Shown piece by piece: positions 1-8,931 of a stretch of DNA of 64,000 nucleotides (position 1 is its first letter; each line of letters begins with the position of its first letter). This stretch comes from Bacteroidota bacterium (GTDB lineage Bacteria; Bacteroidota; Bacteroidia; Bacteroidales; Paludibacteraceae). A program made the position numbers and the translations under genes. The stretch is from the NCBI GenBank assembly GCA_021779195.1, contig JAJYBB010000004.1, positions 124,001 through 188,000 of the forward strand, read 5' to 3'. Under the pieces are notes generated by a model. The model ran no database searches, was not told where the DNA came from, and saw only the letters and a program-made list of their open reading frames with translations.

Positions 1-380
1 CTATTCCGAATTATAAAATTGTTGATGCGTTTGTCGAAAACGTTTCGGCTGAACCTATGCGGCGCGTATTGTTGAAAATCGGATTGACTTATGATACCAC
101 TTCAAAACAAATGACTGCTGCCATGGCACTTTTGAAAAATATGCCTTCAAAAATACATGGCATTGCTCCCACCGAAGTGAATGTTTATTTCTCCGATTTT
201 GGCGATTTTTCATTGGGTATTTCCTTTATATATTTTATTCAAAAGGAAGCTGATATTGCATCTACAATTTCGGCTGTAAATCTTGAAATTTTGCAATCAT
301 TCAATGAATCAGGACTTCAATTTGCTTTTCCCACGCAAACTATTTATTTTGAAAAAAATGCAGAGAATATTTCTAATTAA
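1..380 (+). CDS. MscS-type mechanosensitive ion channel, C-terminal part (5' end outside window)
   Basis: The open frame enters from the left edge (first full codon at 3) and ends at TAA 378-380, giving about 125 residues. The sequence resembles the C-terminal alpha/beta cytoplasmic domain of small-conductance mechanosensitive channels: an 'IPNYKIVDAFVENVS' strand, then 'RRVLLKIGLTYDTTSKQM', a typical start of the MscS C-terminal domain, and a final strand ending 'FPTQTIYF'. In the family this domain forms the cytoplasmic vestibule below a membrane pore that releases solutes on hypo-osmotic shock. The membrane helices lie outside the window. The gene converges on recN with only 16 bp between stops. 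Family assignment is by pattern only. Confidence 0.75.
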   Translation, partial: IPNYKIVDAFVENVSAEPMRRVLLKIGLTYDTTSKQMTAAMALLKNMPSKIHGIAPTEVNVYFSDFGDFSLGISFIYFIQKEADIASTISAVNLEILQSFNESGLQFAFPTQTIYFEKNAENISN

Positions 381-396
381 GAAAATCTGCTTCATC

Positions 397-2055
397 TCAA
401 TTTTGCAACAATTCATCGGCATTTTTCAAAGCAGCATCGCTAACAACTTTTCCACTAAGCATTTGAGCAATTTCAGCCACACGTTCATCTTTATTCAATC
501 GTTTAATTTGTGTTTCAGTCTGCCTGCCGCTTTCATCTTTAAATACTCGGAAATGTTGGTTTCCACGGGCTGCAATTTGAGGTAAATGTGTGATTACAAT
601 CACCTGCATATCAGAACTCATATCCTTCATAATTTCGCCCATTCGATGAGCAATTTCACCTGATACACCGGTATCAATTTCATCAAAAATAATGGTTGGT
701 AAGTCAGATTGATGTGCCAATAACGATTTAATAGTCAACATTAATCGTGAAACCTCACCTCCTGAAGCAATTTCACTAACCGGTTGTACTTGACGGTTTT
801 TATTTGCTGAAAATAAAAACTGAACTTCGTCTTGACCTTCTTCGGTAAAATCTTTCAAAACCCCAAATGAAACTTCAAATTGAATATACGGCATTCCTAA
901 TTGAGAAAGTTGTTGAACTAAAAAATTTTCAATCGGTTTAGCCACATTCATTCTACTCAATGAAAGCGCATCCGAAATATTTCTTAACTCATTGAAATGC
1001 AATTCAATTGATTTGGTTAACGCAACAATCTCTTCATCGAAAGAATCAAGCTGTTGCAATTGTTGTGCATAGGATTCGCGCAATTCAATCAGTTCCGAAA
1101 CGCGTTTTACTTTGTATTTTTTTAGCAAATTATAAATTTCACTCAATCGGGTTTCAATGTTCTCCAATCGGGTCGGATCAAATTCTAACCGTTCGTCAAA
1201 AGAAGTGATTTCACCTGAAATATCTTTCAATTCAACAAATGCTGATTCCAATCTATCAACCCATTGATTATGTGAAGATAAATAAACTTTCACTTTTTGT
1301 ATCGAACCTATGCATTCTTTGAGAAGTGGAAGTATCATTTGTTCGTTATCGAGAAGTGAACTGCATTTAAATAATTCGGTTTTAATTTCTTCCACATGGC
1401 TCAATGCTTCCTGCTCTGTTTCCAATTCTTCCAATTCGTTGTTCACGAGCCGGGCATCATTCAATTGATTGAATTGAAAATGAATATAATCAGCATCTGC
1501 ACGTTGTTTATCAGCACGATGCTGTACCTTCTCCAACTCACTTTGAAGGGTTCGCCATTGTCTGTATGAAGCTTGATAATCCTGTAACAACCCGTTGTTC
1601 TGAGCCACAATATCGACTACCTTAAGTTGGAAATTCTGGGTGGATAACAAAAGATTTTCATGTTGCGAATGAATGTCAATCAGCCGGAAACTTAAATCAC
1701 GAATCAAATTTAAACTTACAGGTGTGTCGTTAATAAATGAACGCGATTTACCCGAAGTCGTTATTTCGCGACGAATTAAACAAAGGTTACCATCCTGATC
1801 TATATCGTTTTGAGTAAAAAAAATTGATAAATGTTTATATTTTGAAATATCAAATGTGGCTTCAATCACACATTTTTCGGTATTAATTTGTAGAAATTTT
1901 GAATCGGCACGTTGACCTAAAATTAATGACAATGCTCCTAAAATAATTGATTTGCCTGCTCCGGTTTCACCGGTAATTACGGTTAAACCAGGTTCAAAAT
2001 CAATATCTAACACCGAAATTAAAGCATAGTTTGAAATATGTAACGATTTAAGCAT
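397..2055 (-). CDS. recN: DNA repair protein RecN (SMC-like ATPase)
   Basis: 552 residues, the normal RecN length. The N-terminus carries Walker A GETGAGKS at residues 29-36 within the usual RecN start (LKSLHISNYALI). The middle (about 150-370) is a long charged coiled coil with a central hinge. Near residue 430 the ABC signature ASGGEVSRLML appears, followed by Walker B IIFDEIDTGVSGE. RecN is a cytosolic SMC-like ATPase that acts on double-strand breaks with RecA. It is the last gene of a leftward cluster after the DUF4835 gene (52 bp gap) and coaBC, an order I remember as common in Bacteroidetes. No defects seen. Confidence 0.96.
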   Translation of the reverse strand: MLKSLHISNYALISVLDIDFEPGLTVITGETGAGKSIILGALSLILGQRADSKFLQINTEKCVIEATFDISKYKHLSIFFTQNDIDQDGNLCLIRREITTSGKSRSFINDTPVSLNLIRDLSFRLIDIHSQHENLLLSTQNFQLKVVDIVAQNNGLLQDYQASYRQWRTLQSELEKVQHRADKQRADADYIHFQFNQLNDARLVNNELEELETEQEALSHVEEIKTELFKCSSLLDNEQMILPLLKECIGSIQKVKVYLSSHNQWVDRLESAFVELKDISGEITSFDERLEFDPTRLENIETRLSEIYNLLKKYKVKRVSELIELRESYAQQLQQLDSFDEEIVALTKSIELHFNELRNISDALSLSRMNVAKPIENFLVQQLSQLGMPYIQFEVSFGVLKDFTEEGQDEVQFLFSANKNRQVQPVSEIASGGEVSRLMLTIKSLLAHQSDLPTIIFDEIDTGVSGEIAHRMGEIMKDMSSDMQVIVITHLPQIAARGNQHFRVFKDESGRQTETQIKRLNKDERVAEIAQMLSGKVVSDAALKNADELLQN

Positions 2056-2107
2056 AATGCAAAATTAAGAGACTAAAATTTTTGATTGATATTTTGATTG
2101 ATGAAAT

Positions 2108-2998
2108 TTATTTCAGAATCTGTTCATAACGAGCTGACATTGTAGGATTTACATCTGAAAGTATTTCCACAGCATCGCTTTTCTCTTTGGTTGTTCCTTT
2201 TGAAAAAATGTTGATTAATTCGTCATTTTTTGCATCTAAAAATGTAGAAATCACCATTGATGAAGGGGTGTCACGGTTCAATTCACGCAACACAGGCAAG
2301 CCTTCAGCAATCCGAGCCCGTCCGTTCGATGCATTTTCACTCATCTCATCTAATCCTAATCGGTGATAATCATAGAAAAAGTTTCTAAATTTTTTAAATG
2401 ATTCATCTAATATATTACTAATCAATGCATAACGATTGTGAGTACTCTCGAATGCTTTCCACCCATCTAAGTTAGCCCCCTGTGCTGCATTCACAATATT
2501 TTCAGCCGATTGAAAAGCGGAAGTTCCACCCAATCGCGAAAATGAATCCATATCATAGCCGATAATTATATAAGCATAATACGCAATGACAGCCGTCAGA
2601 TTAGATGTAATTGTGTTTTCATTGAATTCTAATTGATCAAATTCTTTATAATCGAAAGTAAAACTATTGTCTTTAAAGTTAAAAAGAGTCGTATTATAAT
2701 TTGTATTGAAAACTGGTCGTCGTGATTGAACTTGAATTTCGGCGGTATAAGTATCAGATTCAACTTTTTTTATGATAATAGTCATCGAACACTCAATGCG
2801 TTCAGAACTAGCATAAGTCAAATCAGTCCACTTTCTATTATTCACGAAATCGGTTAGAGACTTTTTCAATGTGTTGTATACTTGTTTATTAGAACCTTGA
2901 ATTTGGTCAGAATTAATATTAATAGTACAATTTAATTCTTGAGCATTAGCCATTCCAATCCAACAAATTAGAGAAAAGAAAAAAATCAGTTTTTTCAT
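2108..2998 (-). CDS. DUF4835 family secreted protein (T9SS-linked, PorD-like)
   Basis: 296 residues with a signal peptide (MKKLIFFFSLICWIGMANA, cut before QELNC). The mature part fits DUF4835: 'LNCTININSDQIQGSNKQVYNTLKKSLTDFVNNRKWT' near the N-terminus, a central 'RRPVFNTNYNTTLFNFKD', and 'YYAYIIIGYDMDSFSRLGG'. It sits 13 bp downstream of coaBC and just upstream of recN, the place this family usually occupies. I recall the family being annotated as type IX secretion protein PorD; that name is from memory. It should be periplasmic or outer-membrane associated; the molecular role is unknown. Confidence 0.85.
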   Translation of the reverse strand: MKKLIFFFSLICWIGMANAQELNCTININSDQIQGSNKQVYNTLKKSLTDFVNNRKWTDLTYASSERIECSMTIIIKKVESDTYTAEIQVQSRRPVFNTNYNTTLFNFKDNSFTFDYKEFDQLEFNENTITSNLTAVIAYYAYIIIGYDMDSFSRLGGTSAFQSAENIVNAAQGANLDGWKAFESTHNRYALISNILDESFKKFRNFFYDYHRLGLDEMSENASNGRARIAEGLPVLRELNRDTPSSMVISTFLDAKNDELINIFSKGTTKEKSDAVEILSDVNPTMSARYEQILK

Positions 2999-3011
2999 AT
3001 TCTACTGATTA

Positions 3012-4214
3012 TTATTTATTTATTAGTTCAACAACTTCCATTAATATATCATTAGCCACTTCAATTTTAGATTTGAGAGGAAAAACTTTTTTCTCGCCGG
3101 AACTAAACAAAATGGTAATTTTATTGGTATCGAATTCAAATCCTGCATGGTCGTCTTGTAATGAATTTAACACGATAAAGTTTAAATTCTTTCGATTCAT
3201 TTTCATGATCGCATTCGTTTCTTCGTCGTTTGTTTCGAGTGCAAACCCAACCAAAAACTGACTTTCCATTTTCTGCTCACCTAAAGCTGCAGCAATATCT
3301 CGAGTAGGAACCAAATCCAATGTCAATCTATTTTCTCCACGCTTCACTTTATTGTCTGAAACTGTTTGAAGTTTAAAATCAGCAACTGCAGCACACAAAA
3401 TAGCACCATCCATAGGATAAAACCGATTCAAAGTCTCATTGTACATTTCGTCAGCCGATTCCACGTTCACGCGTTCTATATTAGGATGATGAGTTTCAAT
3501 TTTCACGGGTCCGGCAATAAGACAAACTGCAGCTCCCATTCCGGCACACACTTCTGCTAATGCAAATCCCATTTTCCCGCTCGAATAATTACTTATAAAA
3601 CGTACGGGATCAATCTTTTCGTATGTAGGACCGGCGGTGATCAGGATATTTTTACCTAACAATGGTTTTGGCATGAAATAATCAGTTATCAATCGAACGA
3701 TTTTCTCGGGTTCTTCCATTCGTCCCTTTCCATCAAGTCCGCTGGCTAATTCACCGCTTGCAGGTTCAATGATCGTATTTCCTGCAGCGTGCAAAAATTC
3801 TAAATTTCGCTGTGTTGACGGGTGTACAAACATATCTAAATCCATGGCTGGAGCAATAAACACTGGACATTTAGCTGATAAATATGTAGTTAGCAGTAAA
3901 TTATCAGCAATACCATTTGCCATTTTTGAAATGGTATTTGCCGTAGCAGGTGCAACGATAAAAGCATCAGCCCAAAGACCTAAATCAACGTGACTGTTCC
4001 AGTTTCCGTTTGTAGGATCAAAAAAATCAACCAAAATCGGATTTTTTGAAAGTGTGGCTAACGTTAAAGGTGAGATGAACTCTTTAGCAAGATCAGTCAT
4101 AATTACTTTAACTTCAGCACCCTCTTTTTTTAGCAATCGTATCAGCTGAGCTGATTTATAAGCAGCTATACTTCCAGTAACACCTAAAATTATTTTTTTC
4201 CCCTGTAAAGTCAT
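3012..4214 (-). CDS. coaBC: Bifunctional phosphopantothenoylcysteine decarboxylase / phosphopantothenate-cysteine ligase
   Basis: 400 residues. The N-terminal half is the FMN-dependent decarboxylase CoaC: GVTGSIAAYK at 11-20, catalytic-type His75 (NSHVDLG), and PAMDLDM at 122-128 where E. coli Dfp has PAMN. The substrate-clamp segment reads ELASGLDGKGRM and lacks the cysteine expected there. The C-terminal half (from about 188) is the ligase CoaB: NILITAGPTYEKIDPVR, SNYSSGKMG and the KVKRG nucleotide/substrate loop. Together they convert 4'-phosphopantothenate to 4'-phosphopantetheine in coenzyme A synthesis. It is followed closely by the DUF4835 gene. Confidence 0.95.
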   Translation of the reverse strand: MTLQGKKIILGVTGSIAAYKSAQLIRLLKKEGAEVKVIMTDLAKEFISPLTLATLSKNPILVDFFDPTNGNWNSHVDLGLWADAFIVAPATANTISKMANGIADNLLLTTYLSAKCPVFIAPAMDLDMFVHPSTQRNLEFLHAAGNTIIEPASGELASGLDGKGRMEEPEKIVRLITDYFMPKPLLGKNILITAGPTYEKIDPVRFISNYSSGKMGFALAEVCAGMGAAVCLIAGPVKIETHHPNIERVNVESADEMYNETLNRFYPMDGAILCAAVADFKLQTVSDNKVKRGENRLTLDLVPTRDIAAALGEQKMESQFLVGFALETNDEETNAIMKMNRKNLNFIVLNSLQDDHAGFEFDTNKITILFSSGEKKVFPLKSKIEVANDILMEVVELINK

Positions 4215-4383
4215 TTTGATTTCGATTTAAATTTTTATTGTTATATCGATAGCACCTTAAATTTGCTGACTCTGCGATTGAATTATAAGAAATATTGAAA
4301 TAAAGTTATGACAGGTATTTTAAAGCAGCAAACTGTCATTATGATTTGCAAAAATACAAAATTCAATTGAACCAAACACCAAC

Positions 4384-4440
4384 AAAAAAAGATAAAAGAT
4401 TATTCAGCTTCGACGAGTGAATATTCTTTTATCTTTAATA
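4384..4440 (-). terminator. Hairpin terminator after bamD-rpoZ
   Basis: AAAGATAAAAGA pairs with TCTTTTATCTTT, and an inner TATTC/GAATA pair lengthens the stem, with one mismatch. On the minus strand it is followed by a T-run (TTTTTTTGTTGG). It lies just past the rpoZ stop, so it would separate the bamD-rpoZ transcript from coaBC. Confidence 0.7.
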
Positions 4441-4458
4441 GTACGCAGAAAGATAAAC

Positions 4459-4788
4459 TTATTTCAGTTTTTCTTTAAAAGGATTTCGGTAATAAACCTT
4501 GTCTTCAATAAACTCTTGTGTAGCAATCAATACCGGTTTGGATAATTTTTCGTAATATCGCGAAATTTCAATTTGTTCGCGATTTTCAAAAACTTCTTCG
4601 ATGTTTTCATTTAAAGAAGTAAATTCCTGCAGCTTTTTATCAAGTTCAGCTTTAATTTCGACGCTAATCTGATTTGAACGCTTGGAAATGATCACAACAG
4701 TTTCGTAAATATTCCCAACTTTTGCACTCATTGAATTCATATTCCGCGAAATAGTGTTCGTAGGTGCATTAACTTTTTTAAAGTCCAT
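4459..4788 (-). CDS. rpoZ: RNA polymerase omega subunit (Rpb6-like, Bacteroidetes type)
   Basis: 109 residues. It starts MDFKKVNAPTNTISRNMN and contains NIYETVVIISKRSNQISVEIKAEL, the conserved omega/Rpb6 helix segment in its Bacteroidetes form, then an acidic stretch and a C-terminal KPVLIATQEFIEDKVYYRNP. Omega helps assemble and stabilise RNA polymerase around the beta-prime C-terminus. It follows bamD by 12 bp, a linkage typical of Bacteroidetes, and is probably co-transcribed with it. Confidence 0.85.
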   Translation of the reverse strand: MDFKKVNAPTNTISRNMNSMSAKVGNIYETVVIISKRSNQISVEIKAELDKKLQEFTSLNENIEEVFENREQIEISRYYEKLSKPVLIATQEFIEDKVYYRNPFKEKLK

Positions 4789-4800
4789 AGTTTTTATTGT

Positions 4801-5604
4801 TTATTCTTTAACGATTTTTTTTGATTCATTGAATATCTTATCCGCTTGTTTGCGGTATTTCCCTGTTGGAAATTCGTTAATGTAATTATAATATTCATCA
4901 ATTGTTGCACGGTAACGATCCATTTTCAGTTCATCCACACTTTGCACAGCTTGCTGATATTTTGCATTTAAAATTAAAAAGGATAAATCTTCACGATATT
5001 TAGTGGATGGATATTTCTTCAAGGCATTTTGAGCAGTTATTACCGCAGACAAATAATTGTTTCCCAAATAATTACCAAGGTTGAAATACAATTGAGCATT
5101 CAAGTAAGCTTTATAAGCTAATTTATCATTTAATTCGTCCAACAACTTATTGGCTTCTGGAACTTTATCGCTTTCAGGATAAACTTCAACAAATTCGTTC
5201 AATGCATTTATAGCATCGTGGGTAGCAGTTTGATCTAATCGTGGATCAGGTGAATCAAGATAATAACAATAGCCGATCATATATTTTGCATCAACTACAT
5301 ATTTACCTTTTGGATAAGTTTTTACATATGTTTTATAATACTCGCTGGCCGAAAAATAATCTTTCTGACCCATGTACGATTTTGCTAAATAATTCAACAC
5401 GCTTTCAGAGCGATCGGTACCCTTGTAGTACGTGGCTACTGCATCAAAAAGTGTGGAGGCGCGAACAAAATCACCTTTATCGAAATATTCTACAGCTTTG
5501 TTGTACTTTAACTCTGCATCATCTGATTTCAATAACTTCTGATAATCACCGCATGACACAAAAAACACAACCGAAATGATTAGAAAAAAAGAAACCTTTT
5601 TCAT
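4801..5604 (-). CDS. bamD: Outer membrane assembly lipoprotein BamD
   Basis: 267 residues. The lipoprotein signal peptide ends in a lipobox (VVFFVSC, Cys at 18), followed by GDYQKLLKSDDAELKYNKAVEYFDKGDF, the usual Bacteroidetes BamD start. The rest is a chain of TPR-like helix pairs (YYKGTDRSESVLNYLAKSYMGQKDYFSASEYYKTYVKTYP, then PESDKVPEANKLLDEL). BamD is the periplasmic lipoprotein partner of BamA for folding outer-membrane beta-barrels. A perfect -7 element (TATCTTTG on the minus strand) lies 17 bp upstream of the start. Confidence 0.92.
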   Translation of the reverse strand: MKKVSFFLIISVVFFVSCGDYQKLLKSDDAELKYNKAVEYFDKGDFVRASTLFDAVATYYKGTDRSESVLNYLAKSYMGQKDYFSASEYYKTYVKTYPKGKYVVDAKYMIGYCYYLDSPDPRLDQTATHDAINALNEFVEVYPESDKVPEANKLLDELNDKLAYKAYLNAQLYFNLGNYLGNNYLSAVITAQNALKKYPSTKYREDLSFLILNAKYQQAVQSVDELKMDRYRATIDEYYNYINEFPTGKYRKQADKIFNESKKIVKE

Positions 5605-5620
5605 AAAATAAATTGAACTG

Positions 5621-5628
5621 CAAAGATA
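5621..5628 (-). promoter_or_regulatory. -7 promoter element upstream of bamD
   Basis: TATCTTTG on the minus strand matches the Bacteroidetes -7 consensus TAnnTTTG exactly and lies 17 bp before the bamD ATG. I see no convincing -33 TTTG at the expected distance, so this is only a partial match. Confidence 0.4.
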
Positions 5629-5730
5629 GTTATTTTAATCAGGAATAAAAAATACCCCTTAATTATTTCGTATAATTTTGATACTGAATCTAATAATTAA
5701 CAGTTATTGAATTCGCATTTTAGAAAATTG

Positions 5731-6751
5731 TTATTCCGAGAGATATTTCTTAAATCCTTTGGTATAAACAACCTGATTTTGTCCATATTTGTCGACATAA
5801 ATCAAGTAACATTCCAAATTGAGAATAGTTTTACATATTTGAAGACTGCTATCAACGCCAAGTACCATAAATGCAGTAGCGTAAGCATCTGCTTTCATGC
5901 AAGTTGGAGCAATTACCGTTGCACTTAACAAATTATTCATCACTGGATATCCGGAACGTGGATCAATTTCGTGTCCATATTTTTTACCGTTTTCATAATA
6001 AAACTGATGATCATTTCCGGATGTATTAATAGCTCCATTGCTTATATGGGTTACAACTTGCAATTCATCATCATCGGTCGGATCATCAATGGGTTTATCG
6101 ATTCCGATCTTCCATTTTTTCCTTCAGGATTATGCCCTTTACACATTACTTCGCCACCAATTTCGACCATATATTGTTTACATCCATTTTTTTCGAGTAG
6201 ACGGGCAATAATATCACAGGACAAACCCTGAGCTATTGCATTGGCATCTAACATAATATGTAAATTATCTTTACTGATTCGATGATTTTCCAATTTAACC
6301 TTTTTGTATCCTACAAATGGTAAAATTTTAGATACATCGGGTGTTTTGCTGTGATCGTGATTTCCAAGTCCAAAACCCCAAGCATTTACCAATGGTGCAA
6401 CTGTAATGTCAAAAGCTGCATGTGTTTTTTCTGAAACTTCTCGAGCCATCCTAAACATTTCTTCAAAATAGTCATCGGTATAAACTGAATCAACATTTTG
6501 ATTAATTTTAGAAATAATAGAATTTGGATTGTAAGTTGATAATGAAAAGTAGAAATCGTTTAACAATTTATCAATTTTGAAATGTAAATCAATTCCCTGA
6601 GACTGCAAGTAGATGATAGAATAAAAGTCCACTGCGTTTTTCCCTCATTGCGAATATAGTCAATCTTCGGGTTTGAAAAAAAATGTAGAACTAGTGATAT
6701 GCAAAGAAAAAATAATCCGATGATGGAAATGATCAATCCATTTATTTTCAT
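5731..6751 (-). pseudogene. apbE: ApbE-type FAD:protein FMN transferase, broken by two frameshifts
   Basis: Three frames together make one ApbE protein of about 340 residues. Segment 1 (from 6751) is an N-terminal membrane anchor running into NEGKTQWTF. Segment 2 (from about 6625) continues YSIIYLQSQGIDLHFKIDKLL, STYNPNSIISKINQN and ITVAPLVNAWGFG, up to VEIGGEVMCKGHNPEGKN. Segment 3 gives WKIGIDKPIDDPTDDDELQVV, then SNGAINTSGN, HEIDPRSGYPV, LLSATVIAPTCMKADAYATAFMVLG. Each break is repaired by adding one base to a homopolymer: a T in the run near 6624, and an A (T on the plus strand) in the run near 6115-6121. ApbE attaches FMN to flavoproteins such as NqrB/RnfG. It follows dihydroorotase in the same direction. 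This may be true decay or sequencing error. Confidence 0.85.
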
Positions 6752-6765
6752 TAGTATAAAGTTGG

Positions 6766-8115
6766 TTAATAACTAAATAATAATCTTTGTCCAGGTATGG
6801 TTTCATCAAAATTTCCATTATCGAATACTTTATGTCCATTTACCCAAGTTTTTACGACAGAATGGTCAAATGAAATTCCTTCGAAAGGAGACCAAGCGCA
6901 TTTATATAAAATATTTTCAGAGGAAACACAAAACTTTTTATGGGGATCAACCAACACTAAATCCGCATAAAATCCATTTCGAATAAACCCACGTTTGTCG
7001 ATGTGAAACAATTCAGCAGGCGCATGACACATTTTTTCGACCACCTTTTCCACAGTAAAATGACCACCTTTTGCCATCTGGAGCATGGCTGGAAGCGCAT
7101 GTTGAACTAAAGGACCTCCGGAAGCTGCTCTCAAGCATGAACCTTCTTTTTCGGAAAGCAAATGTGGAGCATGATCTGTGGCAACAACATCAATTTTATT
7201 TGAATTTACGGCATCGATTAAAGCTAAACGATCAGATTCTTTTTTAATCGCCGGATTCCATTTGATCCGATTTCCATAACGAGCATAATCAGCTTCTGAA
7301 AACCACAAATGATGAACACAAACTTCTGCGGTAATTCGCTTTTCAGAAAGAGAAAGATCTGAACGAAAGAGAGACATTTCTTTTGCTGTAGATAAATGGA
7401 AAACATGCAATCGGGAATGATGTTTTGTTGCCAACTCAACTGCTAATGACGACGATTTATAACAAGCTTCTTCACTCCGTATGAGCGGATGATATTGAAT
7501 TGGGATATCTTCGCCCATTAAATTCGTGTAATATTGAATATTATCCCGGATTGTTTTTTCATCTTCGCAATGTGTAACAATCATTAAAGGCGCTTCAGAA
7601 AAAATACGCTCTAAAGATAAACTATTGTCGACCAGCATATTACCTGTTGAAGAACCCATAAACAGTTTAACAGCCGGAATCCGTTGTGGATCAGCTTTTT
7701 TTAATTCATCAATATTATAATTGGTGGCACCTAACAAAAACGAATAATTTGCTAATGATTTTTGAGATGCTAACGTATATTTTTCTTCTAAAACTTCGAG
7801 TGTAGTGGCTTGAGGCAAGGTATTCGGCATATCCATATAAGATGTAATACCTCCTGCAACTGCAGCACGACTCTCTGTGTAAATATCTCCCTTGTGTGTT
7901 AATCCAGGTTCTCGAAAATGAACCTGATCATCAATCACTCCTGGCAATAACCACAAGCCTTCGGCATCCGTTTCATTATAAAATACAGGTAAATTGGAAG
8001 GTTGATTAGTTTCAAAAATTGTTTTAATTTTGTCATCTTCAATAAGAACCGACCCTTTGAAACTACGTCCTTCGTTAAAAATAATGGCATTTCGAATAAG
8101 CTGAGGTATTTTCAT
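6766..8115 (-). CDS. pyrC: Dihydroorotase (class I, zinc amidohydrolase)
   Basis: About 449 residues from the ATG at 8115. A GTG at 8136 would add seven residues and overlap the upstream stop; I prefer the ATG because family members start MKxxLIRNAxIxNEG. The N-terminal metal motif is IDDQVHFREPG, with Gln where many amidohydrolases have the first His of HxH, a form I recall in Bacteroidetes dihydroorotases. Others are KLFMGSSTGNM (carboxylated-lysine region), IVTHCEDE, EVCVHHLWFSE and ATDHAPHLLSEK with the catalytic Asp. It makes dihydroorotate from carbamoyl aspartate in pyrimidine synthesis. The upstream glycosyltransferase ends 17 bp before the ATG, so the two are probably one operon. Confidence 0.92.
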   Translation of the reverse strand: MKIPQLIRNAIIFNEGRSFKGSVLIEDDKIKTIFETNQPSNLPVFYNETDAEGLWLLPGVIDDQVHFREPGLTHKGDIYTESRAAVAGGITSYMDMPNTLPQATTLEVLEEKYTLASQKSLANYSFLLGATNYNIDELKKADPQRIPAVKLFMGSSTGNMLVDNSLSLERIFSEAPLMIVTHCEDEKTIRDNIQYYTNLMGEDIPIQYHPLIRSEEACYKSSSLAVELATKHHSRLHVFHLSTAKEMSLFRSDLSLSEKRITAEVCVHHLWFSEADYARYGNRIKWNPAIKKESDRLALIDAVNSNKIDVVATDHAPHLLSEKEGSCLRAASGGPLVQHALPAMLQMAKGGHFTVEKVVEKMCHAPAELFHIDKRGFIRNGFYADLVLVDPHKKFCVSSENILYKCAWSPFEGISFDHSVVKTWVNGHKVFDNGNFDETIPGQRLLFSY

Positions 8116-8132
8116 TGGGCAAAAATATTGAA

Positions 8133-8873
8133 TCACAATTTTTTTTGAGGATATTTACGAAACAAACTATTCATCTTAAGCTGAATAACGCCCAGAAATG
8201 CTTCACCAAAAATGCCACCGCTCATTTTTGAAGTACCTAATACTCTATTCACAAATACTATTGGTACTTCTTTCAAAGTGAAACCACATTTGAAGGCGGT
8301 GAATTTCATTTCGATTTGAAAGGCATATCCTTTAAAATGAATTTTATCTAAATCAATAGTTTCTAATACATTACGTCGATAACATTTGAATCCGGCAGTA
8401 GTATCGGCAATACTCATACCCGTTACGAAACGTACATATTTGGACGCAAAATAGGACATTAGTACCCGACTAATAGGCCAGTTAACTACATTCACACCAG
8501 TAACATAACGAGAACCAATGGCAATATCGGCTCCCTGATTTTCACAAGCATCATGCAATCTATTCAAATCAGCAGGATTATGTGAAAAATCGGCATCCAT
8601 TTCGAAAATATAATTGTAATTGTGTTCCAATGCCCATTTAAAACCTGCAATATAAGCAGTTCCTAACCCTAATTTGCCTTGACGTTCTACCATATATAGT
8701 TGATTTCCAAATTCAGTTTGGAGTGATCTCACAATTTGAGCAGTTCCATCCGGTGAATTATCATCGATAATTAAAATATGATATGGTAAGGGCTGATTAA
8801 AGACAGTACGAATAATATTTTCAATATTTTCATTTTCGTTGTAAGTTGGAATAATGACTAAATTAGCTGGCAT
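8133..8873 (-). CDS. Polyprenol monophosphomannose synthase-like glycosyltransferase (GT2)
   Basis: 246 residues of one GT-A domain: LVIIPTYNENENIENII at the start, HILIIDDNSPDGTAQIV, then YIFEMDADFSHNPADL (DxD metal motif), IGSRYVTGVNVVNWPISR and DTTAGFKCYRRNVLE. This series is characteristic of dolichol/polyprenol-phosphate mannosyltransferases, which transfer mannose from GDP-mannose to a membrane polyprenyl phosphate. There is no C-terminal membrane domain. The sugar actually transferred cannot be read from the sequence. It is first of a leftward group with dihydroorotase and the broken apbE. Confidence 0.88.
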   Translation of the reverse strand: MPANLVIIPTYNENENIENIIRTVFNQPLPYHILIIDDNSPDGTAQIVRSLQTEFGNQLYMVERQGKLGLGTAYIAGFKWALEHNYNYIFEMDADFSHNPADLNRLHDACENQGADIAIGSRYVTGVNVVNWPISRVLMSYFASKYVRFVTGMSIADTTAGFKCYRRNVLETIDLDKIHFKGYAFQIEMKFTAFKCGFTLKEVPIVFVNRVLGTSKMSGGIFGEAFLGVIQLKMNSLFRKYPQKKL

Positions 8874-8931
8874 TTTATTACGAATCTATGGGTGTTAATT
8901 AATTGAGAAAACTGAAGCTATTGTCTGAAAT

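Noticed and set aside
283-585. 100-residue open frame on the plus strand
   Set aside because: Overlaps the MscS tail and the end of recN in other frames; no recognisable domain.
5241-5579. 112-residue open frame opposite bamD
   Set aside because: Antisense shadow of a well-supported gene; composition unlike a protein of this genome.
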